From positions 3,787,719 through 3,851,718 of the forward strand of contig OZ026549.1 of NCBI GenBank assembly GCA_964020155.1: 64,000 nt of DNA, read 5' to 3'. Position numbers and translations under genes: made by a program. Shown here piece after piece: positions 45,801-64,000 of this stretch (its first letter is position 1; each line of letters begins with the position of its first letter). Origin of the DNA: Chondrilla cf. caribensis. Lineage: Eukaryota > Porifera > Demospongiae > Chondrillida > Chondrillidae. The notes beneath the pieces are model-generated. The model had not been told where the DNA came from. It saw only the letters and a list, made by a program, of their open reading frames with translations, and did no database searches.

Positions 45801-46131
45801 GGTACTGGTGAATAGCGAAACACGGAAGGGTTTCATCATTGATGTCACCATCCCCTTTGATGACAGCCAGGATGCATTGAAAGCTGCAAGACAAAAGAAG
45901 AAAGAGAAGTATGAGCATTTGAAGCCGTTATTGAAGCAACAACACCAACTTGAAGATGTGACCGTCGATGCCTTCGTGATTGGATCCTTGGGATCGTGGG
46001 ATCCCGACAATGATGATCTTCTTCCTGACATAGGGATTGGTAGAAACTACTCAACATTATTTCGCAGACTATGTGTGATGGAGGCCATCAAGGGCAGTCA
46101 TTCCATTTGGAAGAAGAGATGCAAGAGTTGA
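42850..46131 (+). CDS. truncated Utopia-like polyprotein, chimeric start
   Basis: The frame is open from the linker to the stop. The first ATG in frame (42850) lies in U2 spacer sequence, so about 14 foreign residues (MKVNNQKLPCVRT) precede the linker. RT (YADD), CCHC finger and endonuclease (KPDLVLV...IDVT) are all intact, while the DNA-binding N-terminus is gone. The open frame even extends upstream into U2 copy G without a stop. Probably not expressed; the frame is simply undamaged because the deletion is recent. Confidence 0.6.
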   Translation: MKVNNQKLPCVRTVLPPSITTPPVSSITSSPTTTTLHPPTPSPPPADIPPLPPPASAPIQGHEQSPSTGIPLPHPSTATTATPSIATLPPMPQTPSPALQPTPPSAPLLTSRFNPQASQSHQDSLQDIFHEFNPIFHNITRNAEVTTWDFFEQHLIDLTSRVSSHIKSGNQQPARRWWKNRRRNRARREESSATVGCHPPPASQNHCTAPDPQVQPPAPPATQPPRRAPGRKRKSEKAASLQRLYRSNPKKCMKTILNKESKRCPISTANVCSHFHQTNGSSANTNFNSTPTPEWLYDSTSREDILDSQFLSKEVSDQIRRMPNTSSPGPDRITYNVWKRLDPKGVLLTNIFEFCRIHRRVPASWKSSSTILIYKKGDPEYIRNWRPICLQNTIYKLYTATIAKRIAQWANATGAISHLQRGFMPFDGIMQHSFVLRSIMEDSRRKRKNLNLVWIDLRDAFGSIPYDTLWIMMERNGLTGRTLDIIQDIYTNSQTRISVDQGQTDPIISQRGVKQGCPLSPILFNLVIEGLLKRIQSLESGGYFISDHLIRILAYADDICLITEDKKGLREMMDALEEFATWGGLSFNTRKCASLSLKNKGSKKYTKTFSPLLCGEPIPALKWTERYKYLGNKLGADPSPNLEDLASDIHHQSTKIFASDLTDWQKMDAYRRFVFPMCDHHFKSALPYRKWCQNLDKSIRVLVKRHLKIPRRALTTFIHLKSEKGGLGLPSFSDKLDCSLTLQCFTLLACENDAIVRDIAMQQLEDTVRIRSRINQPSHEDLTNFLRSDPQAQEGREGDLRNLWSSCRKALKSTEAKVLLDNDTVTLAVDNEAFEWKSRKAISKKLQTVLHRKKLNDIENHKDQGKVITAAALHPSSNAWIKDGKYTTFGQYRFSIKARLDLLPVGSVKERMRKCHPGSGRCSSCGIPKETLPHTLNHCPPNMPLIRERHNSILDRLTKAVPDIFLKFKEQVIPGDTDQLKPDLVLVNSETRKGFIIDVTIPFDDSQDALKAARQKKKEKYEHLKPLLKQQHQLEDVTVDAFVIGSLGSWDPDNDDLLPDIGIGRNYSTLFRRLCVMEAIKGSHSIWKKRCKS

Positions 46132-46305
46132 CTTACTTACCCACTTTATGAACTTATGAACTTACAAACTTTAAACTTTAACTTAGCTCTTTTCCGGTGC
46201 TCATTGTACCGAGGGGCCCTGAGGCGCCTCAGCAGCAATTTTAAATTTTTTTCAATTTTCTTTTGCTGTAGGTCCTGTATCAGCTTTGATGTTGATAATT
46301 AATTC
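42887..46305 (+). mobile_element. Utopia-like retrotransposon, copy 3 (5' end deleted)
   Basis: The spacer after U2 copy G runs into the element interior at a shared CAGTAT (42887-42892); the 5' UTR, fingers, Myb domain and half of the linker are missing. The 3' end is normal and is followed by the usual U2 target (46306-46326). The junction is therefore a later deletion, not 5' truncation during insertion, since no U2 target lies at the left. Confidence 0.88.
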
Positions 46306-46452
46306 AACTGTTCTTATCAGTGTAACAACTGATACGTCCCTTCGGGGACTAGTTGTTCCTCAATTTTTGTACTCCGAGGTATGTACAAAGCTTGCTTTGT
46401 CTTCCTCACGGGTTGCCCCAGTATTGCACCCACTTCTGGGAGTGGCCCTTCC
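46306..46452 (+). ncRNA. U2-like snRNA copy H, 3' part only
   Basis: Begins with the target sequence at the 3' end of retrotransposon copy 3. It shows a few more substitutions at the end (CCCTTCCCCTTTGG). The 5' half was lost in the same deletion that removed the start of the element. This is the last unit of the array. Confidence 0.88.
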
Positions 46453-48108
46453 CCTTTGGGGACACAATATGATGGTAAATGACTTAAAACACTTGTGTGC
46501 TTGATTGGGTGATGGCAGTATGACTTCAAAAAATGAGCATGTATATTTGTCACAATGCTTAAGCGTTTATGTTTTAACCAGTATAGCATCTGATTCAATT
46601 TATATCATAAACATTGAAGAATTGTATCAACTTAATGCTCAAGACCTTCAGACAATGGTCACATAAAATTGCCAATAAATGATTCCATTTCCATGGTAAC
46701 AATTGTTATATATTATATATATTAACTTGCTCAGTGGTCACATGACATGAAGGCACAGCAAATCTGCATCTTTGATTAGAGGTACGTACGTAGTTAACAT
46801 TGACTGAGAGTTAGGAACCAAGTGAATCGTGTGTACCTGTAACTAGTACAGTGTACCATCCAGGGTACTTACTGAGGATGTTGTACCAATGACGTCAATA
46901 ATATGGAGCAATACTGGTTATATAGTATGATATTAATATACGTATGTAAATGAAATCATGGCTGATTAATTAATATAAAAGGTTTGGCGAATAAGGCAGT
47001 GGCAGATTAACAAAAATTCACTGTATATATAAAGTCATCAACCTATATAATTGGTATCCCAATAATAATACGTATGTACACACGTGTTCAAAAGTAAGTG
47101 ACTGCCTATTATATATGTATTATTGATAATGGATTCTACCAAGCATGTATGTAGTGTATTGATCATGATCCTAATCAAAGATTTACCATGACATATTGTG
47201 ATTGTATGCATGTGTTTCGAGTCAGAGTTTGTTGATAGGGTGCAACTTGCTTGATAAGTACATAGGTTAGTACATACTTTTGATTAATGAGTTAATGAGC
47301 ATACTTCACTAAGTCCCTAACTCATGTACACTATAGAAGTATTGATGGTAAGTACCTCCAACAGGAAGGACAGATTTGGTGTGCCCTTCAATGTACTCAC
47401 TAAGCAAATAGTAATGTATAAATGCAGGATCAAAGTATATTGCATGAAAATGAGGAAGATACCACATGCACATATAGATCTACATGTCCGAACTGAATAC
47501 AGCTTTTACAACCAACATGTAACCATCAAAATTGCGTGATTGTATATTAAATAGATTTTCAATAATAATAATTATTAATAAAACTATTACTGCACATCAT
47601 TGCAATAATATAATATTCCACCTCAATACACATAATGAGTGAATGTACGTAACTTGGAAAGGCAATCAAATAACCAGATAGTCTAAACAGTCTTCAGAAG
47701 AGGGTTTCTGAGCCCCATACGTTCCATGTACATGTACACAAATTGCATACATAGTACAATAATTACTGTACATATGTATGTACGTATGTACATATGTACT
47801 TTTCATGTACACACGTACATGGGTATATCCGTAGATGAGCAAAGGTCAGCGAAAGCCCTAACAAAAAGTAAGCGAAAATAAGTCTAGTGACTATTACAGC
47901 TGAAGTAAATCAACATGTGCATATCCCATAAGTCATAAGTATAATACGTAGTTGTTTACTTACATAACTATGAATGTGTGTACATGCAGGTTTAATGATC
48001 TTTGTGCATATCGTCAATATGAATCACTGAAACACAAGTGTCAGTACCAACACAAAACAAACATACACAATATGTACGTACATTTCTTGCCACGGAATCC
48101 AAAGTGGA
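46453..48108. other. no gene seen; remains of repeats
   Basis: 46555-46720 holds a decayed relative of foldback family A (TTTTAACCAGTATAGCATC...CCATGGTAAC). Near 46975-47025 there is half of a CAGTGAATT-type MITE. 47238-47430 is a dispersed repeat (own entry). The rest is AT-rich with TACGTA words. Confidence 0.5.
47238..47430. repeat. dispersed repeat, copy 1 (partner 59172-59360)
   Basis: Both copies begin TGCAACTTGCTTRRTAAGTAC and share ATACTTTTGATTA, CACTAAGTCC, GGACAGATTTGGTG-like blocks. In the second copy the ends (CTTGCTTAGTAAGTACC and GGTACCTACTTGCATACTAAG) are inverted repeats, so this is likely a small MITE. Confidence 0.6.
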
Positions 48109-49412
48109 CTATTTTCTGGCCCTGTCCGGCTTGATATCTCCATCCGAGATATTGGTGAATTGCTTCTTCTTCGAATGAATGTGCTTCCTTTCTCTGTCCT
48201 TTACGGCTTGCACAACCAGATTTGAGAGAAATCTTTTATTTGGCTTGCCACTTTTATTGGGTAACCTACGTACGTATGTACGTATGTATACGTCACAAGA
48301 GTACAATATCAAACTGATGCATTATGAGATAGCTAAAGCACCTCCAACAGGATTATATCACTCCTCACCATCTCTCCATTGAAGGGAGAAATTAATTTTG
48401 TGAAATTATGCTCATCTTATCCTATCCTATCCATTACCCCATTAGAGAATGACAATAGAAAAAGTATGCACACCGGGTATAAATTTAACTCAAAATAATA
48501 CGTAACTTTGATCTTTTAATATATATTCATACATACATACGTAGGTGATTCAATGTCAATTTTGATGGCAATAGTCCATGATATTGGTGTTTGTGTATCT
48601 ATGGCATTAGTAAATGGGATACATATCTCAGGATGATAGCTTTGATCTGTTAATATGAATTCTTATCAGTGTCATCTCCATACATCATAACACCCATGCA
48701 TATACATATGTACATATTTGACAACAGCCATATACGTAGCTCAATTGTAAAGACGTCAAGCTACGTACATATTCCATTCTACCCTCCACCCTTACACAAA
48801 AGGACCACCATACACGGATATACATAGGTATGTACATAGTGTTGTAATGGAGTCATTCTAGTGACTCCACAATGCTGTGTTCTTAAATGCACCTACATAC
48901 ACATATGTACGTACGTACATACATATGTGCCAACCAACAAACATGCATAATTACCATCCAGATGGGCCACACTGTTCTGCGCGGACCTTTGCTCTTTTAC
49001 TCTCAGCAATGATCATCTCAACAGCCAGCCTACATGAATAGGTAAACAATTCTCGGATGGATTTACCAAATTCACTTACGTACGTACATTTAAACAAACG
49101 AATGATATGTAAAGAGTAAGCCAGACGCGAATCTATACCGTAAGATCCATAAACAATTTAAGTGAGATTACGTCTGCCAGTAAAATGAACCAGAGAAAAG
49201 AACCTCTTTAGTATGGGTGAAACTTACTTTTTAAACTCTTCGTCATCAGAACCTGTCTTTACAGGTTGGCCTTCGTGCGCTCCCCTTTTCTTCCCACTTA
49301 TTTTAGTTTGTTCTGAACCTTTATTATCGTCCTGGTCATGCCCATCCATGCTGTTACCAATGCCTTTACTGTTTTCGATCTTGTCGATGTCGCCGGTCTC
49401 GGTAGCCGCCAT
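48109..49412 (-). CDS. unrecognised 138-aa protein, three exons
   Basis: Exons 49228-49412, 48955-49029 and 48109-48265 on the minus strand, all GT/AG with closing phases. The protein begins MAATETGDIDKIE, has a hydrophilic acidic part ending SDDEEFKK, then a helical basic block (LAVEMIIAESKRAKVRAEQ), CGPSGW, and a C-terminal PNKRFLSNLVVQAVKDRERK followed by a Lys-rich tail. This charge pattern suggests a nuclear protein. The GPSGW and PNKRFL words look like conserved family signatures, but I cannot name the family. It is arranged head to head with the SPATA4 gene. Confidence 0.7.
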
Positions 49413-49478
49413 TTTTCACAATAATAATCCCCTTCGATGTCCTAGTTTCCGGTTTTCGTTGCCATAGAAACGAAAAAG
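49413..49478. promoter_or_regulatory. 66-bp divergent promoter region
   Basis: Only 66 bp separate the two start codons on opposite strands, so the start sites must lie here or overlap, and the two genes very probably share a bidirectional promoter. No TATA box; the piece contains CCTAGTTTCCGG and CATAGAAACG. Confidence 0.65.
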
Positions 49479-58092
<8,614 letters not shown>

Positions 58093-58299
58093 TATTCCAT
58101 TTGTGTGTGTATTATGTCTGTCCACCTCATTGTATTATATTGGACCACGCCCATTAAAGACGTCACAGTTTCCGCCACTACTAATATTTACTTCAGTTGC
58201 GAAGGCGCTCCCGTCAGATAGCAGCTGTTTCACTCGTTGGAATACGACAGGAGATATTTAGCGTTGACCTTCGGAAGGACAGTGAGAACGGTACGAACT

Positions 58300-59662
58300 A
58301 TGTCTTTAATGGAAGAGAGAACCACAGCGACGACTAACGTTCCCGCTACCACACAACACGGGTGAGTTTCTCTGGCGTGCGCACACGCGCAGCCGATCGA
58401 GTACAAGCATTATAAATTACCAGTACTCTCAATTCTAATTATTATTTGCAGTAACCGACAGCGTACGTGCATACTAATAGTGTGTATTTTATTCTACAAT
58501 GTTAGGAGTTGTCACGAAGATGTAATGTACTGGTCGGAGCAGAAAAGAGTATCATCCTTGTCCACCGACAGCGGTCATCCTCAGTCTGTAATATCGCTTG
58601 GAGAAACTGCTTCAGAGGTAGATCTGTTGTCGATGGATGTGAGAGAAAGAAGCCTCGTGTTCACAAACCTATCAGAGGATCTACAAGAGGCAATCGTTCT
58701 ATCTAGAAGGATAAGAAGTGGGTCAGACCCTTCTGATAAACAGGAGACTGCGATTGACAATAAGGTGTGTATGAATAGACTGTATATTCTGTGTGTACAT
58801 GTTCGGTTACACGTGTACACATCATATGTGTGCACGAGTGTACACACATTATTGTATTTTGGGAAGGAAGTCTCACAATCCTTTGTTTAGACATATATTC
58901 CAGAAACCCTACATTACACTCTGCAGATCGGATCACCTTTCATGCTCACATGCGTGCAAGAAACTCCCCATCAGTACATTTCTATTGATTCTATTACTTT
59001 ATTGCATCATATGAAGCCGCATTGAATACGCACATCACACCACTTGAATGTACTCCATTATATCTAAATCTAGATATCCATATCTCCTTTGATTTATGTA
59101 TGTCTTGCTATACCAGCTTCAAATTATGCATAATATTAAGCAGTATTTGCCATGTCCAGCAAGGAGGTAAAATACAGTGCAACTTGCTTAGTAAGTACCT
59201 GGGTTAGTATACATACTTTGATTAGTGAGTATACACTTCACTAGGTCCTAAATTTATATTCACCATGTCTAGCAGTACCGATAATATGCAAGTACGTACC
59301 TCTGATAAGAGGTACAAATCTGGTGTTTCCTTTGAGGTACCTACTTGCATACTAAGCCAGCTGGAAATATACGTATATAAGAGTTAATTGTTGCTATGGG
59401 TGTAATTCCAATATGAACCTGGAACCATTTTCAGCCACTCGGGCCAAGTGTAATATCCAGTACAGTATACAGTTTTGATACTGTCAAAAGTGTTAACTCA
59501 TCACACAATGTATATTCTATATCAATACATGTTGGATTTGCTGTTTTACAGGTGGATGGCTCTGTTGAGTCTGCTGTTGGAGAAGTCTCTATATCAGCCA
59601 CACTCCACTCTCTTAGTGAAAGAATTGAACAGTTTATCAATGACCGACGCAAAAGGCAATGA
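58300..59662 (+). CDS. unrecognised 143-aa Ser-rich protein, three exons
   Basis: Exons 58300-58361, 58506-58764 and 59552-59662, with GT/AG junctions and closing phases. The protein starts MSLMEERTTATTNVPATTQH, continues with a Ser/Glu-rich middle (SSLSTDSGHPQSVISLGE, LVFTNLSEDLQEAIVLSRR) and ends in a short predicted helix SLSERIEQFINDRRKRQ. No signal peptide, membrane span or known domain seen. It begins about 200 bp after the SPATA4 stop, in the same direction. Because the model relies on splice signals and phase only, expression is unproven. Confidence 0.6.
59172..59360. repeat. dispersed repeat, copy 2 (partner 47238-47430)
   Basis: Lies in the second intron of the 143-aa gene. Terminal inverted repeats of about 17 bp (CTTGCTTAGTAAGTACC / GGTACCTACTTGCATACTAAG). 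Confidence 0.6.
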
Positions 59663-60385
59663 ATACATAATAAACTGTACAGCAGTGGTGCTGCCGTATA
59701 AATGTCCTGCTTGTTGTGTGTCTGTATGTCTCTGTGTGATGCTGTATATTTGATACTGATATAAATTACGTCTAAATGTCAATTGAGATCACATTTGCCA
59801 AACATTTACACCTATTTTGGTTCCTGTGTGCATACGTACAGAGGTTTCCATGTACAAGGCTTTCTGTTGCCATGGAAATGGCAAACTTTCCACAGCAATT
59901 TCACAATTTTATACATAGCAACGTCATTTTAGTGATTGTATCATATAGCTATAGAATATACGTGGATTAAAATTAGTTCAATCATGCTATATAATATGAT
60001 ACCATATAAATAAAACCATTATTTATAACCTTGGGAAATATAATACATGCAGTGGAACCTCTCTATTACAAACCTCTCCAATAAGGACCCCATTCTGTGT
60101 CCCAGAGTAGTACTGTAGTGTATCAAACAACCTCTGAATTGAGGACACCTCTGTAAGAAGGACTAAAATCAAGGTCCCAAAGTGTCCATAATAGAGAGGT
60201 TCACTGTAGATACTGCAGCAACAATACAGTTGATCACAGGTTTATTACAACTGTTACATGTGCAATTACAATTCTATACTATAACAAAGCATGCACATAA
60301 GACAAAAATACATCAGTAGATACAATCATAATAAACTATAAGTACAATGTGTTTAGGTGTGCTCAGTTATCTATGGCTGCTATAG
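59663..60385. other. no gene seen; one MITE
   Basis: AT-rich, contains the MITE at 60050-60206. Otherwise nothing recognisable. Confidence 0.5.
60050..60206. mobile_element. MITE, pogo-like (CAGTGGAACCTCTCTATTA ends)
   Basis: The left end CAGTGGAACCTCTCTATTA and the right end TAATAGAGAGGTTCACTG form a terminal inverted repeat with one gap. The interior repeats AACCTCTGAATTGAGGACACC and GGTCCC words. 157 bp, nonautonomous, same superfamily style as 22546-23062. Confidence 0.8.
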
Positions 60386-60690
60386 TTACTGTACAACGTT
60401 ACCCCATGCACTGCTCCGGTTCATTCTCCGTGTTTCATTCTTCACTTGTTTTGTAATAAGATGCTTCATCACTGGAGTCATAATCGGATTTATGATCTGC
60501 AGCTGATTCTGGTGTGTACATCTAAGGCAAAAGTCACTTCGGTCTGTCCTCATCCAGCTCCTCGTCAGAAGACCACCAGTCTGAGCTGCTGGTACTGGTG
60601 GCATAGTCATTCCTCGTTGTTGATAAACATGGTAGAAGATAGAAAGAATTCAATAGCTATAAATGTCATGGATGCTAGATCCGCGCATGT
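60386..60690 (-). pseudogene. copied 3' end of the 192-aa gene, copy 1
   Basis: Matches 62613-62915 along its whole length. Read in the parental frame it gives SDWWSSDEELDEDRPK, then TGA and soon TAG, so it is not coding. A GT microsatellite follows. Confidence 0.85.
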
Positions 60691-60770
60691 GTGCAATGAG
60701 TGTTGCTACATAGTGTATTTATATGTATGAACATGTGCGTGTCTTGTGTGCGTGCATGCATGCATGCATG

Positions 60771-61128
<358 letters not shown>

Positions 61129-61168
61129 TGAGTGAGTGTGTGTATCTATGTGTTTGTATTTGTGCATT

Positions 61169-61440
61169 GAATTACTATACAACATTACCCCATGCACTGC
61201 TCCAGTTCATCCTCCGTGTTTGATCCTTCACTTGTTTCGTAATAATATGATTCCTCACTGGAGTCATAATCGGATTCATGAGCTGCAGCTGATACTGGTG
61301 TGTACATCCAAAGTGAAAGTCGCTATGGTCTGTCTTCATATAGCTTCTCTTCAGAATACCACCTGTCTGAGCTACTGGTACTGGTGGCAACAATATCCCT
61401 CTTGGTTCATCAACATTTTTGAGGTCAAAATGATCAATAA
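61169..61440 (-). pseudogene. copied 3' end of the 192-aa gene, copy 3
   Basis: Full-length match to the gene end with substitutions and small indels that break the parental frame. Followed by 600 bp of impure GT repeats. Confidence 0.85.
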
Positions 61441-61456
61441 CTAGGAATTGTTGATG

Positions 61457-62060
<604 letters not shown>

Positions 62061-62355
62061 GTACTGTTGGTGCGTCTTTGTGTGCATGGGTTTGTGCTTG
62101 TGCGCATGTGTGTATTTGTATATGTAAATGTGTATGTTACTGAATGTGTATGTGTGCATGCAGATGAGTGCAAATGAATGTGTATGTGTGCGTTTGTATT
62201 CGTGTGCAAGTGTGCTTGTGTGTGTAGTGTGTATGTGTGTGTGTGCATGTGTGCGTGTGTGTGCGTGTACTTGTGTGTGTGTGTGTGTGTGTGAGTGTAT
62301 GCATATGTGCATGTGTGCGTGCATGTTTGTGCCCGCGTGTGTGTACGCATGTGTG

Positions 62356-62433
<78 letters not shown>

Positions 62434-62456
62434 TGTATGTGTGTGTCTGTGTGTGT

Positions 62457-62515
<59 letters not shown>

Positions 62516-62524
62516 TGTGTGTGT

Positions 62525-62607
<83 letters not shown>
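62061..62607. repeat. impure and pure (GT)n tract, second block
   Basis: Continues with GTGTGCAT-type sequence to 62360, then long GT runs with GTCTGTG interruptions at regular distances. It ends 19 bp before the stop codon of the 192-aa gene. Confidence 0.95.
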
Positions 62608-62609
<2 letters not shown>

Positions 62610-62625
62610 AAATTACTGTACAACT

Positions 62626-63204
62626 TCACACCATACACTGCTCCAGTTCATCCTCTGTATCCGATTCTTCGCTTGTTTCATAATAATATGATGATTCCTC
62701 ACTGGAGTTATAATCGGATTCATGATCTGCAGCTGCTACTGGGGTGAACATCCAAAGTGAAAGTCGCTTCGGTCTGTCCTCATCTAGCTCCTCGTCAGAC
62801 GACCACCTGTCTGAGCTGCTGGTACTGGTGGCATCGTCATTCCTCTTCGCTGATCCGAGTGGTGGAAGATCGAAGATGCTCAGGAGCGAGAAATCATCGA
62901 GGCTGATGTCCGTCACCGAGACCAAGGATTCTGTGTCCGATGAACTGAGGCTCCCCAAACTCCAATCATCAAAAGAACTTTGTCTTTCGGCTGTCCACGT
63001 GTTCTCCTGGGGAAGCACCGGCGATGTTACAGGGTAAATCCTGTTACTTCTTCTTCCGAATATGCGACGAGTGGTTCTTCTTGCTGTGTTGAACTTGCTG
63101 ACGAGGAATCCTGTTACGCTTGTGATCCTTCTTCTTACACCGTTAACGAGACGGGCTACTCCTGGTGTACGAGTGGCGGTGATTTCTCCAGTAGTTGTCA
63201 TCAT
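62626..63204 (-). CDS. unrecognised 192-aa protein, basic N-terminus and acidic Ser-rich C-terminus
   Basis: Intronless frame starting MMTTTGEITATRTPGVARL. The first 60 residues are strongly basic (VNGVRRRITSV, FNTARRTTRRIFGRRSNR). The rest is Ser/Asp/Glu-rich with WSLGSLSSSDTESLVSVTD, SDRWSSDEELDEDRPKR and a tail ESDYNSSEESSYYYETSEES, rich in possible casein kinase 2 sites. No membrane span or known domain. The gene end was copied three times downstream next to GT tracts; those copies have stops while this frame is intact, which argues that this copy has been under selection. Function unknown. Confidence 0.65.
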   Translation of the reverse strand: MMTTTGEITATRTPGVARLVNGVRRRITSVTGFLVSKFNTARRTTRRIFGRRSNRIYPVTSPVLPQENTWTAERQSSFDDWSLGSLSSSDTESLVSVTDISLDDFSLLSIFDLPPLGSAKRNDDATSTSSSDRWSSDEELDEDRPKRLSLWMFTPVAAADHESDYNSSEESSYYYETSEESDTEDELEQCMV

Positions 63205-63740
<536 letters not shown>

Positions 63741-64000
63741 CGTGTGTACCTTTGTACCTGGTCCTCTTATGACCCTGAAGTTTTAATACATAGGTGTATG
63801 TGTATTATTATTTTATTATGTTCTTTGTACATGTATGAGCTATTGTAATGTAATGTATGATATTGTACTTTACGTACTGCATGTAGTGGTGTTGCATATT
63901 ATTGTTATGATACATTATGTCACCACCATGGCCTCCCCAGGGTCCAAGTGGCACATATCAGCACAGCTTAACATGCATGCACACCCTGCGATGGTGGTTC
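63741..64000. other. end of window, possible start of a plus-strand exon
   Basis: At 63927 a well-placed start (CACCATGG) opens a frame MASPGSKWHISAQLNMHAHP that runs to the window edge. Too short to judge. Confidence 0.25.

Noticed and set aside
28965..46452. CRISPR-like or prokaryotic repeat array
   Set aside because: The regular repeats are U2-like genes with 0.7-1 kb spacing in eukaryotic DNA; no short direct repeats with unique spacers.

Overview
This is eukaryotic, intron-rich, AT-leaning DNA full of (CA)n/(GT)n microsatellites, small inverted-repeat transposons and duplicated fragments. The genes point to an early-branching animal, most likely a sponge. They include a Death-NACHT-LRR type NLR gene with short introns, a divergent single-exon seven-transmembrane receptor, a SPATA4 calponin-homology gene and pieces of a CBP/p300 gene. 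The species assignment is inference; no bacterial or viral features were seen.

Layout. 0.1-6.4 kb: LINE fragments, a tRNA-derived SINE dimer, a GPCR gene (minus strand, 3669-4706) and a Penelope-like remnant. 6.5-13.4 kb: a complete nine-exon NLR gene (minus strand) whose reconstructed frame stays open across every splice junction (997 aa). 14.3-19.6 kb: a partial CBP/p300 copy on the minus strand (linker, bromodomain, PHD/RING, ends of the HAT) with stops, a frameshift and loss of the HAT core. 20-25.4 kb: no intact gene, several MITE-like elements and segmental duplications. 25.5-28.2 kb: a graveyard of decayed, rearranged and partly inverted fragments of the retrotransposon that is intact further on.

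28.9-46.5 kb is the centrepiece: a tandem array of U2-like snRNA genes (five complete, two split, one 3' half) with three copies of an RLE-class non-LTR retrotransposon sitting at one exact site in U2, after nucleotide 59, flanked by 21-bp target duplications. The element encodes three C2H2 fingers, a Myb-like domain, RT, a CCHC-type finger and a PD-(D/E)XK-like endonuclease. This matches the described U2-specific group Utopia. All U2 copies keep the stem-loops, including a compensated stem IIc, but lack the near-invariant GUAGUA branch-site recognition sequence.

48.1-64 kb: a divergent pair of genes 66 bp apart (an unrecognised 138-aa protein on the minus strand and the SPATA4 homologue on plus), an unrecognised 143-aa gene on plus, and a Ser/acidic-rich 192-aa gene on minus whose 3' end has been copied three times downstream, each copy adjoining a GT microsatellite. 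The SPATA4 introns hold a codon-phased 48-bp minisatellite next to a 148-bp near-perfect palindrome, and a 20-bp minisatellite.

Gene models were built by hand from splice signals and reading phase. Exon ends are reliable where phase closes on both sides and where the protein family is recognised. Function of the unrecognised genes is left open.
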